Assembly: GCF_000519185.1 (NCBI RefSeq)
Contig: NZ_JAFA01000051.1
Span: forward strand, 186 to 51,870
Origin: Paraburkholderia nodosa DSM 21604
Lineage (GTDB): Bacteria; Pseudomonadota; Gammaproteobacteria; Burkholderiales; Burkholderiaceae
Direction of reading: 5' to 3'
DNA: 51,685 nt
Shown: one piece after another, positions 1-8,628 of the stretch
Position numbering within the stretch: the stretch's first letter is position 1
Layout of the letters: every line of letters starts with the position of its first letter
Position numbers and translations under genes: made by a program
Notes under the pieces: model-generated
Database searches by the model: none
Told to the model about the DNA's origin: nothing
The model's input: only the letters and a program-made list of their open reading frames with translations

Positions 1-164
1 CGGTGCATGTAGGCGTGGCGCTGGTAGTACAGACCGTTTTGCAGGCGCAGCGGACGGAACTCTTCTTCGCTCAATTCGCCCGACAGGCGGCGGCGAACCT
101 GGTCGCTGTATTGCGCGACGCGTTCGTCGACGATGGTCTGGTCGTACTGATCGTATTGGTACAT
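1..164 (-). CDS. cysI: CysI-type sulfite/nitrite reductase, N-terminal part (gene runs off the window)
   Basis: Only the first 54 codons are present; the gene continues leftwards out of the window. The reading from the ATG at 164 begins MYQYDQYDQTIVDERV and continues with RRRLSGELSEEEFRPLRLQNG, which I recognise as the N-terminus of the betaproteobacterial CysI/NirA-type siroheme [4Fe-4S] reductase that makes sulfide from sulfite in assimilation. The catalytic part is not visible, so sulfite versus nitrite specificity rests on the neighbour: it is divergent from cysB with about 247 bp between the two starts, the usual place for CysB-dependent promoters. Confidence 0.8.
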   Translation of the reverse strand, partial: MYQYDQYDQTIVDERVAQYSDQVRRRLSGELSEEEFRPLRLQNGLYYQRHAYMH

Positions 165-411
165 TCGGGGACCCCAGGGTTGGTTCAATCGCGGCGTTCC
201 GGTTACGCCGCGCTCCGACTTCTCGACTTCGCTCTTTCCGCTCTGTCCTGCCTCCTGAGAGGCGGCCGCGCCTTCAACCGCGCCGGTCATTTGCTAATGA
301 CCAAAACAGATATCCATATTGGAAAAGTTGGAGGAATGGTAATAAACTCGCCTTATATTTCAAACGACTCAAAAATCAGGTCGATATGCAAACAGGTTAT
401 AAGGGTTATCT

Positions 412-1353
412 ATGAACCTGCACCAGTTCCGCTTCGTGCGTGAGGCGGTACGCCAGAACTTCAACCTCACGGAAGCGGCCAAGGCACTGTATACAAGCCA
501 GCCGGGCGTCTCGAAAGCGATCATCGAGCTGGAAGACGAACTTGGGGTCGAAATCTTTACGCGCCACGGCAAGCGCGTGCGCTCACTCACGGAGCCGGGC
601 CGGATCATCCTCGCCTCGGTGGAGCGCATTCTCCAGGAAGTGGAGAGCTTAAAGCGCGTGGGCAAGGACTACGCGGCGCAGGACCAGGGCAACCTCACCA
701 TCGCCGCCACGCACACGCAGGCGCGCTACTCGCTGCCCGCCGCCATCGCCGAGTTCAAGCGGCGCTTTCCGAAGGTGCATCTCTCGATCCTGCAAGGCAG
801 CCCCACCCAGGTCGCGGAAATGGTGCTCCATGACCAGGCCGATCTCTGCATCGCGACCGAGGCCATCTCCGGGTACAAGGAACTGGTGTCGCTGCCCTGC
901 TTTACGTGGCACCACGTAGCGGTGATGCTGCCCGACCACCCGCTGCTCGAACGCAAGCCGCTTTCGCTCGACGATCTGGCCCAATATCCGCTGATCACTT
1001 ACGACAATGCGTTCGCCGGGCGTACCAAGATCAACGACGCGTTCCGCCTGCGCGCGCTCTCGCCCGACATCGTGCTGGAAGCCATCGACGCCGACGTGAT
1101 CAAGACCTATGTGGAGCTGGGCCTCGGCGTCGGCATCATGGCCGACATCGCCTTCAACGCCGAGCGCGACCGGCACCTGCGCGCGCTGCCCGTGGGGCAT
1201 CTGTTCGGCAGCAACGTCACGCGCGTCGCGCTCAAGCAGGGCGCTTACCTGCGCAGCTATGTGTATACGCTCGTCGAGCTGCTTTCGCCGAGCCTGAATC
1301 GCAAGCTCATCGAGCAGGCGCTCAAGGGCGAGCACGAGAGTTACGAGCTGTAG
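412..1353 (+). CDS. cysB: CysB-like LysR-type transcriptional regulator of sulfur assimilation
   Basis: A 313-aa LysR-type regulator of normal family length. The N-terminal winged helix-turn-helix (about residues 1-60) has the typical pattern FNLTEAAKALYTSQPGVSKA, and an inducer-binding domain of periplasmic-binding-protein fold follows (about 90-300). The helix-turn-helix and the TQARYSLP segment are typical of CysB/Cbl/SsuR proteins, which respond to O- or N-acetylserine and sulfate. The ATG at 412 has an AAGGG ribosome site 7 nt upstream. It is divergent from cysI, which supports CysB over SsuR, though the two are hard to separate by eye. Confidence 0.85.
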   Translation: MNLHQFRFVREAVRQNFNLTEAAKALYTSQPGVSKAIIELEDELGVEIFTRHGKRVRSLTEPGRIILASVERILQEVESLKRVGKDYAAQDQGNLTIAATHTQARYSLPAAIAEFKRRFPKVHLSILQGSPTQVAEMVLHDQADLCIATEAISGYKELVSLPCFTWHHVAVMLPDHPLLERKPLSLDDLAQYPLITYDNAFAGRTKINDAFRLRALSPDIVLEAIDADVIKTYVELGLGVGIMADIAFNAERDRHLRALPVGHLFGSNVTRVALKQGAYLRSYVYTLVELLSPSLNRKLIEQALKGEHESYEL

Positions 1354-1469
1354 CGGGCCGTTTTGCCCCCGTTTTGCCTATTACCGGGCCGCGTCGGAAG
1401 AAAAATCAGACAAAATCCGCAATACAACAACATCACTTCTCGCTTCGCTCTTCGCCAGCTCTGCATGGG

Positions 1470-1502
1470 ATCAGAGTAAGGCGCTGAAGCGCCAACTCTG
1501 AT
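1470..1502 (+). promoter_or_regulatory. Leader hairpin just ahead of the binding-protein gene
   Basis: Inverted repeat of two nested arms: ATCAGAGT (1470-1477) pairs with ACTCTGAT (1495-1502), and inside it GGCGC (1480-1484) pairs with GCGCC (1489-1493) around a TGAA loop. It ends 4 nt before an AGGAG ribosome site (1507-1511) that serves the ATG at 1521. No T-run follows, so a classical terminator is unlikely. A role in mRNA stability or translation control is inference. Confidence 0.5.
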
Positions 1503-1520
1503 CGACAGGAGACCCAACGG

Positions 1521-2687
1521 ATGAAGCTGTCCACGCTTTTGCGCCCGCTCGCCGCGGCTGCCGCCCTTGCCGCCGCCACATTCGCCCCGGCCGCGCATGC
1601 CGACATCAAGGTCGGCATCGACCTCTCGAGCACGGGGCCCGCTGCCGTCATCGGCATCACGAGCAAGAACGCCATGCTGATGTGGCCCGAGACGATCGCG
1701 GGCCAGAAGGCCGACTACATCGTGCTCGACGACGGCTCGGACCCGGGCGCCGCCGTGCGCAACATCCACAAGCTCATCAACGAAGATCACGTGGACGTGA
1801 TCGTCGGGCCGAATATCACGCCGGCGGCGCTCGCGGCGCTCGACCCGGTGGCGGAAAGCAAGACGCCGATGATCACGCTGGTCGGCTCGGGCTCGGTGGT
1901 CGAACCGCAGCAGGGCGCGCGCGTGTGGGCCTTCAAGATGGCGCAGACCGATGCCGCGATGGCCGATGTCATGACGCGCTATATGGCCACGCACGGCGTG
2001 AAGAGCGTGGGCTTCATCGGTTTCGCGGACAGCTACGGCGACAGCTGGCTCAACGAATTCACGAAGTACGCGAAGGAACGCAACATCCAGATCGTGGCGA
2101 CCGAGCGCTACAACCGCACCGACGCCAGCGTGACGGGCCAGATTCTCAAGCTGATGGCGGCCAGACCGGACGCCATGCTGATTGCCGGCGCAGGCACGCC
2201 GACCGTGCTGCCGCAACGCACGTTGATCGAGCGCGGCTACAAGGGGCCGATCTACCAGACACACGGCATCGCCACGCCTGAATTCATCAAGCTGGGCGGC
2301 AAGGACGTGGAAGGCACCCTGTTCCCGACCCAGCCGGTGGTGGTGGCGCGCACGCTGCCGGCCGACCAGCCGGCGCAAAAGGCGGCGCTCGCCTTCGTCG
2401 ACGCCTACGAGGCAAAGTACGGCCCGGGCACGGTCACGCAATTCGCAGGCGACGCGGCTGGCGTGTACCCGCGCTTGCAGGACGCGGTTGCGCGCGCGCT
2501 CAAGACCGCGCAGCCGGGCACCGAGGCGTTCCGCGTGGCGTTGCGCAGCGAGCTGGAGCACGCGCACGAAGTGGTCGTGCCCAACGGCATGGTGAACACG
2601 AGCCCGACGGACCACGTGGGTCTCGACCAGCGCGCGAGCGTGATGGGCACGGTACGCGGGGGCAAGTTCGTGTATCTGGGGCAATAG
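1521..2687 (+). CDS. Periplasmic binding protein of the branched-chain amino acid ABC type
   Basis: A 388-aa secreted solute-binding protein. Residues 1-27 form a signal peptide (Lys near the start, alanine-rich core, cleavage near AHA|D). The mature part starts DIKVGIDLSSTGPAA, the typical first strand of LivJ/Peripla_BP_6 proteins, which carry amino acids, amides or aromatic acids to an ABC importer. An AGGAG site precedes the ATG. No permease or ATPase of the Liv type is adjacent: cysB lies upstream and a convergent dehydrogenase gene downstream. It must therefore feed a transporter encoded elsewhere or act as a sensor. The ligand cannot be read from the sequence. Confidence 0.8.
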   Translation: MKLSTLLRPLAAAAALAAATFAPAAHADIKVGIDLSSTGPAAVIGITSKNAMLMWPETIAGQKADYIVLDDGSDPGAAVRNIHKLINEDHVDVIVGPNITPAALAALDPVAESKTPMITLVGSGSVVEPQQGARVWAFKMAQTDAAMADVMTRYMATHGVKSVGFIGFADSYGDSWLNEFTKYAKERNIQIVATERYNRTDASVTGQILKLMAARPDAMLIAGAGTPTVLPQRTLIERGYKGPIYQTHGIATPEFIKLGGKDVEGTLFPTQPVVVARTLPADQPAQKAALAFVDAYEAKYGPGTVTQFAGDAAGVYPRLQDAVARALKTAQPGTEAFRVALRSELEHAHEVVVPNGMVNTSPTDHVGLDQRASVMGTVRGGKFVYLGQ

Positions 2688-2717
2688 CCTTTTCGCTCAA
2701 TTGATCCGCACGGCGGG

Positions 2718-3866
2718 TCACGGCCGCACGATGCTGCACCAGGCACCGCCCGCCGCGCTGCTTGCCAGCACGGCCTCGATGAAGCGCAGTCCCTCCACGC
2801 CGTCGTCGACCGTCGTCAGTAGCCGGCTTGCGCTCGGCGCGGGATCGCCGGCCTCGCGCGCCACGATCTGCGCGGCGGCGTCGCGATAAAGCTGCGCGAA
2901 CGCCTCCAGATAACCTTCCGGATGCCCCGGCGGCACGCGCGTGGCGTGCCGCGCGGCGGCCCCCGTCACGCGGCCGCGCGTGAGCCGCTGCGCCTCGCCG
3001 CCCTGCGGCGTGAACCACAGCAGGTTGGGCTCCTCCTGATCGAACGCGAGGCTCGCCTTCGTGCCATACACGCGCAGCCGCAACGCGTTCTCCGCGCCGC
3101 TCGCCACCTGGCTCGCCCACAACATGCCGCGCGCGCCGTTGGCGTAGCGCAGCATGGCCTGCACGTGGTCGTCCACGCGGCGTCCGGGCACGAAGGTATG
3201 CACTTCTGCCGCGAGCGATTCCGGCACGAGCGCGCTCACGAACGCCGCCAGCTGATAAGCATGGGTGCCGATGTCGCCCAGACATCCCGCCGGCCCCGCG
3301 AGCGCCGGATCGGTGCGCCACGTCGCCTGACGGTTTGCGCCACTGCGCTCGACGGGATTGGCGAGCCAGTCCTGCGCATACTCGACCTGCACGATGCGCA
3401 CCTCGCCAATCTCACCCGCCTCGACCAGTTCGCGTGCGTGGCGCGCGAGCGGATAGCCCGAATACGTATGCGTGAGCGCGAACACGAGATTCGCGTCGCG
3501 CGCGTGTTGCGCGAGCGCCTCGCCCTCGGCGAGCGAGACCGCGAGCGGCTTGTCGCAGATCACGTGAATGCCCGCCTCCATGAATGCATGCGCCACCGGC
3601 GCGTGCAGATGGTTCGGCGTGACGATGGCCACCGCGTCGATGCCATCCTCGCGCGCGCCTTCCACGCTCGCCATCTCGCGCCAGTGGGCGTAGCTGCGCG
3701 CGAGGCCGAGCGCCTCGGCGCTCGACTGCGCGCGCGCCGCATCGGACGACAGTGCGCCCGCGACGAGTTCGAAACCATCGTCGAGACGCGCCGCGATGCG
3801 ATGCACGGCGCCGATGAACGCCCCCTCGCCGCCGCCGACCATCCCGAGCCTGAGTCTTCGAGACAT
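2718..3866 (-). CDS. Gfo/Idh/MocA-family NAD(P)-dependent oxidoreductase
   Basis: A 382-aa dehydrogenase of the Gfo/Idh/MocA family. The N-terminal Rossmann fold has the glycine-rich loop GMVGGGEGAFIG (about residues 8-19). The family's conserved lysine lies in CDKPLA (about 110), and the catalytic-type histidine in DIGTHAYQL (about 200). It is the last gene of the minus-strand carbohydrate operon, 25 bp after the TIM-barrel isomerase gene. With that partner and an RbsABC-type importer, it probably oxidises a sugar or cyclitol such as an inositol. The exact substrate is inference. Confidence 0.85.
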   Translation of the reverse strand: MSRRLRLGMVGGGEGAFIGAVHRIAARLDDGFELVAGALSSDAARAQSSAEALGLARSYAHWREMASVEGAREDGIDAVAIVTPNHLHAPVAHAFMEAGIHVICDKPLAVSLAEGEALAQHARDANLVFALTHTYSGYPLARHARELVEAGEIGEVRIVQVEYAQDWLANPVERSGANRQATWRTDPALAGPAGCLGDIGTHAYQLAAFVSALVPESLAAEVHTFVPGRRVDDHVQAMLRYANGARGMLWASQVASGAENALRLRVYGTKASLAFDQEEPNLLWFTPQGGEAQRLTRGRVTGAAARHATRVPPGHPEGYLEAFAQLYRDAAAQIVAREAGDPAPSASRLLTTVDDGVEGLRFIEAVLASSAAGGAWCSIVRP

Positions 3867-3891
3867 TGCGTAGCTCCTCAGAGAATCGCGT

Positions 3892-4941
3892 TCAAAGGCC
3901 CAGCACGCCCCTCACCTGCGCCGCATCGACGCCGCTGCCCGCGAAGTCGTCGAACGCGCGCCCGGCCACGCGGATGAGGTGCCGCCTGATGAACTCCGCG
4001 CCTTCGCGCGCGCCATCGTGCGGATGCTTGAGGGCGCACTCCCATTCGAGCACCGCCCAGCCCGGATAGTCGTACTGCGTGAGCTTCGAGAAAATCGCGC
4101 CGAAGTCGATCTGCCCGTCGCCGAGCGAGCGAAAGCGTCCCGCGCGCTCCACCCAACCGCTATAGCCGCCGTACACACCTTGTTTGCCCGTGGGGCGGAA
4201 TTCGGCGTCCTTCACGTGAAAGGCCTTGATGCGCGCGTGATAGATGTCGATGAACGCGAGGTAATCGAGCTGCTGCAGCACGAAGTGGCTCGGGTCGTAG
4301 AGGATGTTCGCGCGCGGATGATCGCCCACTGCCGCAAGAAAGCGCTCGAATGTCACGCCATCGTGCAGATCCTCGCCTGGATGCAGTTCGTAGCAAACGT
4401 CGACGCCCGCCGCATCGAACGCGTCGAGAATCGGCCGCCAGCGGCGCGCGAGTTCATCGAAGGCGGCTTCGACGAGCCCCGCCGGCCGCTGCGGCCACGG
4501 ATAGAAGTACGGCCACGCCAGCGCGCCCGAAAACGTCACGTGCGCGGCAAGCCCCAGATTCTTCGAGGCGCGCGCGGCCAGCATCAACTGCTCGACGGCC
4601 CACGCCGTGCGCGCTTCGCGATCGCCGCGCACCTGCGGCGGCGCGAAGCCGTCGAACAGCGTGTCGTAGGCGGGATGCACGGCCACGAGTTGTCCTTGCA
4701 GATGCGTGGAAAGCTCGGTGATTGTCACGCCCGCGTCGTCGGCCTGCTGGCGCAGGTCGTCGCAGTACGCCACGCTCGACGCGGCCTGCGCGAGATCGAC
4801 GAGGCGCGCATCGGTGGGCACCTGGATGCCCTTGTAGCCGAGCTGGGCCGCCCAGCCGGCCATGTGCGCGAAACTGTCGAACGGCGCGTCGTCGCCGAGA
4901 AACTGCGCGAGGAATATCGCTGGGCCTTTGATCGTCTTCAT
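3892..4941 (-). CDS. Sugar phosphate isomerase/epimerase, xylose-isomerase-like TIM barrel
   Basis: A 349-aa AP-endonuclease-2/xylose-isomerase-like barrel protein (IolE/IolI/hydroxypyruvate isomerase superfamily). Metal-ligand-like residues sit at strand ends: YELHPGEDL (about 176-184), NILYDPSHF (about 207-215), KAFHVKDAEF (about 237-246) and a late WECALKHP (about 290-297). Such enzymes are routinely paired with Gfo/Idh/MocA dehydrogenases in inositol or rare-sugar catabolism, and the partner follows directly. The upstream gene ends only 14 bp away, so they are likely co-transcribed. Whether it is an isomerase, epimerase or dehydratase is not decidable here. Confidence 0.82.
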   Translation of the reverse strand: MKTIKGPAIFLAQFLGDDAPFDSFAHMAGWAAQLGYKGIQVPTDARLVDLAQAASSVAYCDDLRQQADDAGVTITELSTHLQGQLVAVHPAYDTLFDGFAPPQVRGDREARTAWAVEQLMLAARASKNLGLAAHVTFSGALAWPYFYPWPQRPAGLVEAAFDELARRWRPILDAFDAAGVDVCYELHPGEDLHDGVTFERFLAAVGDHPRANILYDPSHFVLQQLDYLAFIDIYHARIKAFHVKDAEFRPTGKQGVYGGYSGWVERAGRFRSLGDGQIDFGAIFSKLTQYDYPGWAVLEWECALKHPHDGAREGAEFIRRHLIRVAGRAFDDFAGSGVDAAQVRGVLGL

Positions 4942-4955
4942 CGCAAGCCCCGTCC

Positions 4956-5924
4956 TCAGAACGGCGAATCGGGGAAGTAGAACTGCTTCGCGTTCTCCTT
5001 GGTGATCAGCACCGAAGGGATGATCGTCGTGGGCGGCAGCGACTTGCCCTGCAAACGCGCTTCGGCCGTGAGCTTGATCGCGTCGTAGATGAACTTCGGC
5101 GAGTACGACACATCGGCCTTGATGAGCGGGTCGCCGTCCATCACGCGCTTGACCATCTCCTTCGACCCCGCACCGCCGAACACGATCCTGATGTCGTTGC
5201 GTTTGGCCTGATCGATCGCCTTGAGCACGCCCACGGCCATGTCGTCGTCGGCGGCCCAGACGGCGTCGATGTGCTTGAAGCGCGTAAGGTAGTCCTGCAT
5301 CGTGCGGAACGCGTCGTCGCGGTTCCAGTTCGCGTACTTCGCGTCGAGGATCTTGATGCCGGGATCGCCCTTGAGCACCGACGTGAACGCGGTCCAGCGC
5401 TCGTTGTCGAGCGTGGTGGGAATGCCGCGCAGCGCGACGATATCGCCCTTGCCGCCCAACTGCTTCGCGAGATATTCGGCGGGGATCTTGCCGAACGCCG
5501 TGTTGTCGCCGGCCACATAGGCATCCTGCGCGCTCGTGTCGGTCAGGCCACGATCGACCACCGTCACGTACACGCCCTGCTTCTTCACCTGCGCGACCGG
5601 CTGCGTGAGCGAAGCCGATTCATACGGGAAGATCACGAGCGCGTTGATCTTGTTGACGGTCACGAGGTCCTGCAACTGGTTCGCCTGATCGGGCGCGTTC
5701 GCCGCCGTCTTGACGATGACCTTGAGGTCGGGGTGCGCCTTTTCGAGGTCCTTCTTCGCCTCGTTCGCCCACCACACGATGCCGCCCGTGAAGCCATGGT
5801 CGGCCGTGGGAATCGCCACGCCCAGCGTGACCTTGTCGTCGGCGCGCGCCGCGCCCGCACCGAACGTCGCCGCTACGCCAAGCGCCAGCGCGCCCGCACA
5901 CATCGTTCGAATCATCTTCTTCAT
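4956..5924 (-). CDS. Ribose/sugar-type ABC importer, periplasmic binding protein
   Basis: A 322-aa RbsB-like type 1 periplasmic binding protein. The ATG at 5924 is chosen because it opens a signal peptide (MKKMIRTMCAGALALGVAA, cleavage near ARA|D at about residue 26); the open frame continues upstream but lies in the permease shadow. The mature part VTLGVAIPTADHGFTGGIV is typical of sugar-binding proteins of the RbsB/inositol group. It sits between the isomerase gene and the permease gene in one minus-strand operon and delivers the substrate to the RbsC/RbsA-type pair encoded upstream. Confidence 0.87.
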   Translation of the reverse strand: MKKMIRTMCAGALALGVAATFGAGAARADDKVTLGVAIPTADHGFTGGIVWWANEAKKDLEKAHPDLKVIVKTAANAPDQANQLQDLVTVNKINALVIFPYESASLTQPVAQVKKQGVYVTVVDRGLTDTSAQDAYVAGDNTAFGKIPAEYLAKQLGGKGDIVALRGIPTTLDNERWTAFTSVLKGDPGIKILDAKYANWNRDDAFRTMQDYLTRFKHIDAVWAADDDMAVGVLKAIDQAKRNDIRIVFGGAGSKEMVKRVMDGDPLIKADVSYSPKFIYDAIKLTAEARLQGKSLPPTTIIPSVLITKENAKQFYFPDSPF

Positions 5925-6025
5925 GATGCCGTCTCCTATCGTGCGGGCCAGCGCCCGTTCTTGCGTTGAGTTTTCGCTGCCTCCTTCGACTTCCCCACCG
6001 CCCTGCCAGATCTGCTTCGATATCC

Positions 6026-7048
6026 TTACCGTCTGCCACGCTGCAGGAAGGCCACCGCGATGATCGCCACGCCCTGCACCGCCGCGTTCAGATACACGCT
6101 GATGATGCTCGTGAGATTGAGAATATTGGCGATGACCGAGAGCAGCACCGCGCCCACCACGGTGCCCGCCACGCGCCCTTCGCCGCCCTTGAGCGCCGTG
6201 CCGCCCACCACCACGGCGGCGATCGCCTCCAGTTCCCACAACAAGCCCGTAGTCGGCGTCGCGGAACCGAGGCGCGGCACATAGAGCACTGTCGCCACGC
6301 CCACGCACACGCCCAGCAGCACGTAGGTCGCACACTTCACGCGATCGACGCGGATCGCCGCATAGCGCGCGACCTGCTCGTTCGAGCCGATCGCCTGCAC
6401 GTGCCGCCCGAACGCCGTGCGGTTGAGAATGAGCGCGCCGCCCGCCGCCGTGAGCGCGAACACCCACACGGGCACCGGAATGCCAAAGAGGCTCGCGTAA
6501 TAGACCGGCCCGTAGAAGTCGACGAGATTGTTCTGCAGCGTGAGCGCGCCGCCATCGGCGAGCCAGGTCAGCACCGAGCGGAAGATGCCGAGCGTGCCGA
6601 GCGTGACGATGAAAGGCTCGATACGCCCGCGCGTGATCAGCAAGCCATGCGCAAGACCGAACACCGCGCCGAGCACGAGCGCGATCGCAATGCCGATCGC
6701 GACGATGGCCAAAGGGGCTAACGCGTGTTCGCTCGCGGCCAGCGTATTCATTACCCAGATCATCACGCCCGCGATCAGCGCGGCCATCGAGCCGACCGAA
6801 AGATCGATGCCGCCCGAAATGATCACGAACGTCATGCCCACGGAAATGATGCCGATGAACGAGGTGCGCGTGAGCACGTTGAGCAGGTTGCCGGCGGTGG
6901 CGAAATCGCGGTTGAGCAGCGTGCCGAGCACGCACAGCAGGATCAGGCCGATGAGCGGGCCGACGCCCGCGAGCCGGTGCACGAATCGCGCTGCGGCCGA
7001 GCGCGCGCCACGGCCTTCGGACGCCGCGTCAGTGGGTGCCGGTTGCAT
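6026..7048 (-). CDS. Ribose/sugar-type ABC importer, membrane permease (RbsC-like)
   Basis: A 340-aa polytopic inner-membrane protein of the BPD_transp_2/RbsC family with about 8-10 hydrophobic segments. It carries the family hallmark around residues 60-75, ISVGMTFVIISGGIDLSVGS. An alanine/arginine-rich cytoplasmic N-terminus of about 25 residues precedes the first membrane segment. The start codon lies inside the last codons of the ATPase gene (20-nt overlap), so translation is probably coupled. Confidence 0.88.
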   Translation of the reverse strand: MQPAPTDAASEGRGARSAAARFVHRLAGVGPLIGLILLCVLGTLLNRDFATAGNLLNVLTRTSFIGIISVGMTFVIISGGIDLSVGSMAALIAGVMIWVMNTLAASEHALAPLAIVAIGIAIALVLGAVFGLAHGLLITRGRIEPFIVTLGTLGIFRSVLTWLADGGALTLQNNLVDFYGPVYYASLFGIPVPVWVFALTAAGGALILNRTAFGRHVQAIGSNEQVARYAAIRVDRVKCATYVLLGVCVGVATVLYVPRLGSATPTTGLLWELEAIAAVVVGGTALKGGEGRVAGTVVGAVLLSVIANILNLTSIISVYLNAAVQGVAIIAVAFLQRGRR

Positions 7049-8516
7049 GAGCGATCAGCTCCTCTTCGTTCAGATGTTCGTGCCCGAGCGTGGCGACGAG
7101 CCGGCCCGCGCGCATCACGGCCACGCGATGCGCGAGCCCGATCAGCTCGACCAGCTCGGACGAGATCACGACGACCGCGCGGCCCGAGGCCGCGAGCCGC
7201 TGGATCAGGAAATAGATGTCGCGCTTCGCGCCCACGTCCACGCCGCGCGTGGGCTCATCGAGCACGATCACGCGCGGGTCCGGCTGCAGGAACTTGGCGA
7301 GCGCGAGCTTCTGCTGGTTGCCGCCCGAGAGCATGCGCGCGCGGCTGTCGAGGTCGCCGGTGCGGATGCCGAATTCGCGCACCGCCTTCTCCAGCGCGCG
7401 GCGGCCCGCCTTGAGGTCGAGCAGCGGATGGCCGTAGCGCTCGAGCGTCATGAGCGTGAGGTTGTCCTGCAGCGTAAGGTTCATGTGCAGGCCGCGGCCC
7501 TTGCGGTCTTCGCTCAGGTACGTGAGGCCATGGCGCATCGCGTCGCGCGGGTGACGCAGCGTCACGGCGCGGCCGTCGATCTCGATCTCGCCCGCGTGCT
7601 TGTGGCGCAAGCCCACGATCGCCTCGAACGCCTCGCTGCGCCCCGCGCCCACGAGCCCCGCGAAGCCGAGAATCTCGCCCGCGCGTACCTCGAAGCTCAG
7701 ATCCTCGACCCAGCCCGGCACGGCGAGGTTCGTCACGCGCAGCGCGACGGGAGCAATCTCGGGCGCTTCGCTCTTCTCCGGAAACATGTCGGAAACGTCG
7801 CGGCCCACCATGAGGTTCGCCATCTGCTGGCGCGCAAGACCCGCCGTCGCGCTCGCGGCCACGAAGCGGCCGTCGCGCATCACGACCACGTCGTCGGTGA
7901 TCTTCTCCACCTCGTCGAGCTTGTGCGAGATGTAGACGAGCGTCGTGCCCGCGGCGCGCAGCTTCGTCATCAGCGCGAAAAGGCGCGCGGTTTCGGCGGG
8001 CGTGAGCGTGGCCGTGGGCTCGTCCATGATGAGCAGGCGCGCGTGCCGCGAGAGCGCCTTGGCGATCTCCACGAGCTGTTTCTCGGCGACGATCAGGTCG
8101 CGCACCTTCACGTCCGGGTCGCGCGAAAGCCCCACCTGCGCGAGCAGTTCGCGCGCTTCGCGGCGCATGGCGGTGTCGTCGACGAGCCAGCCTTTGCGCT
8201 TCTCGTGGCCGAGGAAGATGTTCTGCGCGATCGTCAGGTGCTCGGCCAGGTTGAACTCCTGGTGGATCAGCACGATGCCGGCGGCTTCGGCCTCGCGCGA
8301 ACCTTCGAAGCGGCGCGCCACGCCGTCCACCAGCATCTCGCCCGCGCTCGCGTTTTCGTAGCCCGCGAGGATCTTCATGAGCGTGGACTTGCCCGCGCCG
8401 TTCTCGCCCAGCAGCCCATGAATGCGCCCTGGCGCGAGCTCGAAGCTCACGCCGTACAGCACGCGCACGGGACCGAAGTCCTTGCGGATGTCGTTGAACT
8501 TCACGGCGACGCTCAT
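7029..8516 (-). CDS. Sugar ABC importer, double ATPase subunit (RbsA/MglA-like)
   Basis: About 495 aa with two fused ABC domains as in RbsA/MglA. Domain 1 has Walker A GLLGENGAGKST (about residues 31-42) and Walker B LLIMDEPTATL. Domain 2 has the usual altered first motif (GFAGLVGAGRSE), the signature LSGGNQQK and Walker B VIVLDEPTRGVD. I chose the ATG at 8516 (MSVAVKF) because the first ABC strand follows at once; the frame extends 19 codons further upstream without homology-like content. It energises import through the RbsC-like permease encoded by the next gene. Confidence 0.9.
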   Translation of the reverse strand: MSVAVKFNDIRKDFGPVRVLYGVSFELAPGRIHGLLGENGAGKSTLMKILAGYENASAGEMLVDGVARRFEGSREAEAAGIVLIHQEFNLAEHLTIAQNIFLGHEKRKGWLVDDTAMRREARELLAQVGLSRDPDVKVRDLIVAEKQLVEIAKALSRHARLLIMDEPTATLTPAETARLFALMTKLRAAGTTLVYISHKLDEVEKITDDVVVMRDGRFVAASATAGLARQQMANLMVGRDVSDMFPEKSEAPEIAPVALRVTNLAVPGWVEDLSFEVRAGEILGFAGLVGAGRSEAFEAIVGLRHKHAGEIEIDGRAVTLRHPRDAMRHGLTYLSEDRKGRGLHMNLTLQDNLTLMTLERYGHPLLDLKAGRRALEKAVREFGIRTGDLDSRARMLSGGNQQKLALAKFLQPDPRVIVLDEPTRGVDVGAKRDIYFLIQRLAASGRAVVVISSELVELIGLAHRVAVMRAGRLVATLGHEHLNEEELIAHATGTH

Positions 8517-8628
8517 GCGCGTGCGCTCCTCCAGTGGCTTTGTCGGCGGGCTCCGGCGGGCGGCTTGCGCCACCCACCATCACGCCGCTGGTCTCCCCTG
8601 CTATGTGTTCGCTTGCGTTTTTTTGACT

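Noticed and set aside
4956..6935. A 659-codon frame covering the sugar-binding protein and continuing upstream through the permease region
   Set aside because: The upstream part is an arginine-rich shadow of the permease gene; a clear signal peptide begins at 5924, so only 4956-5924 is annotated.
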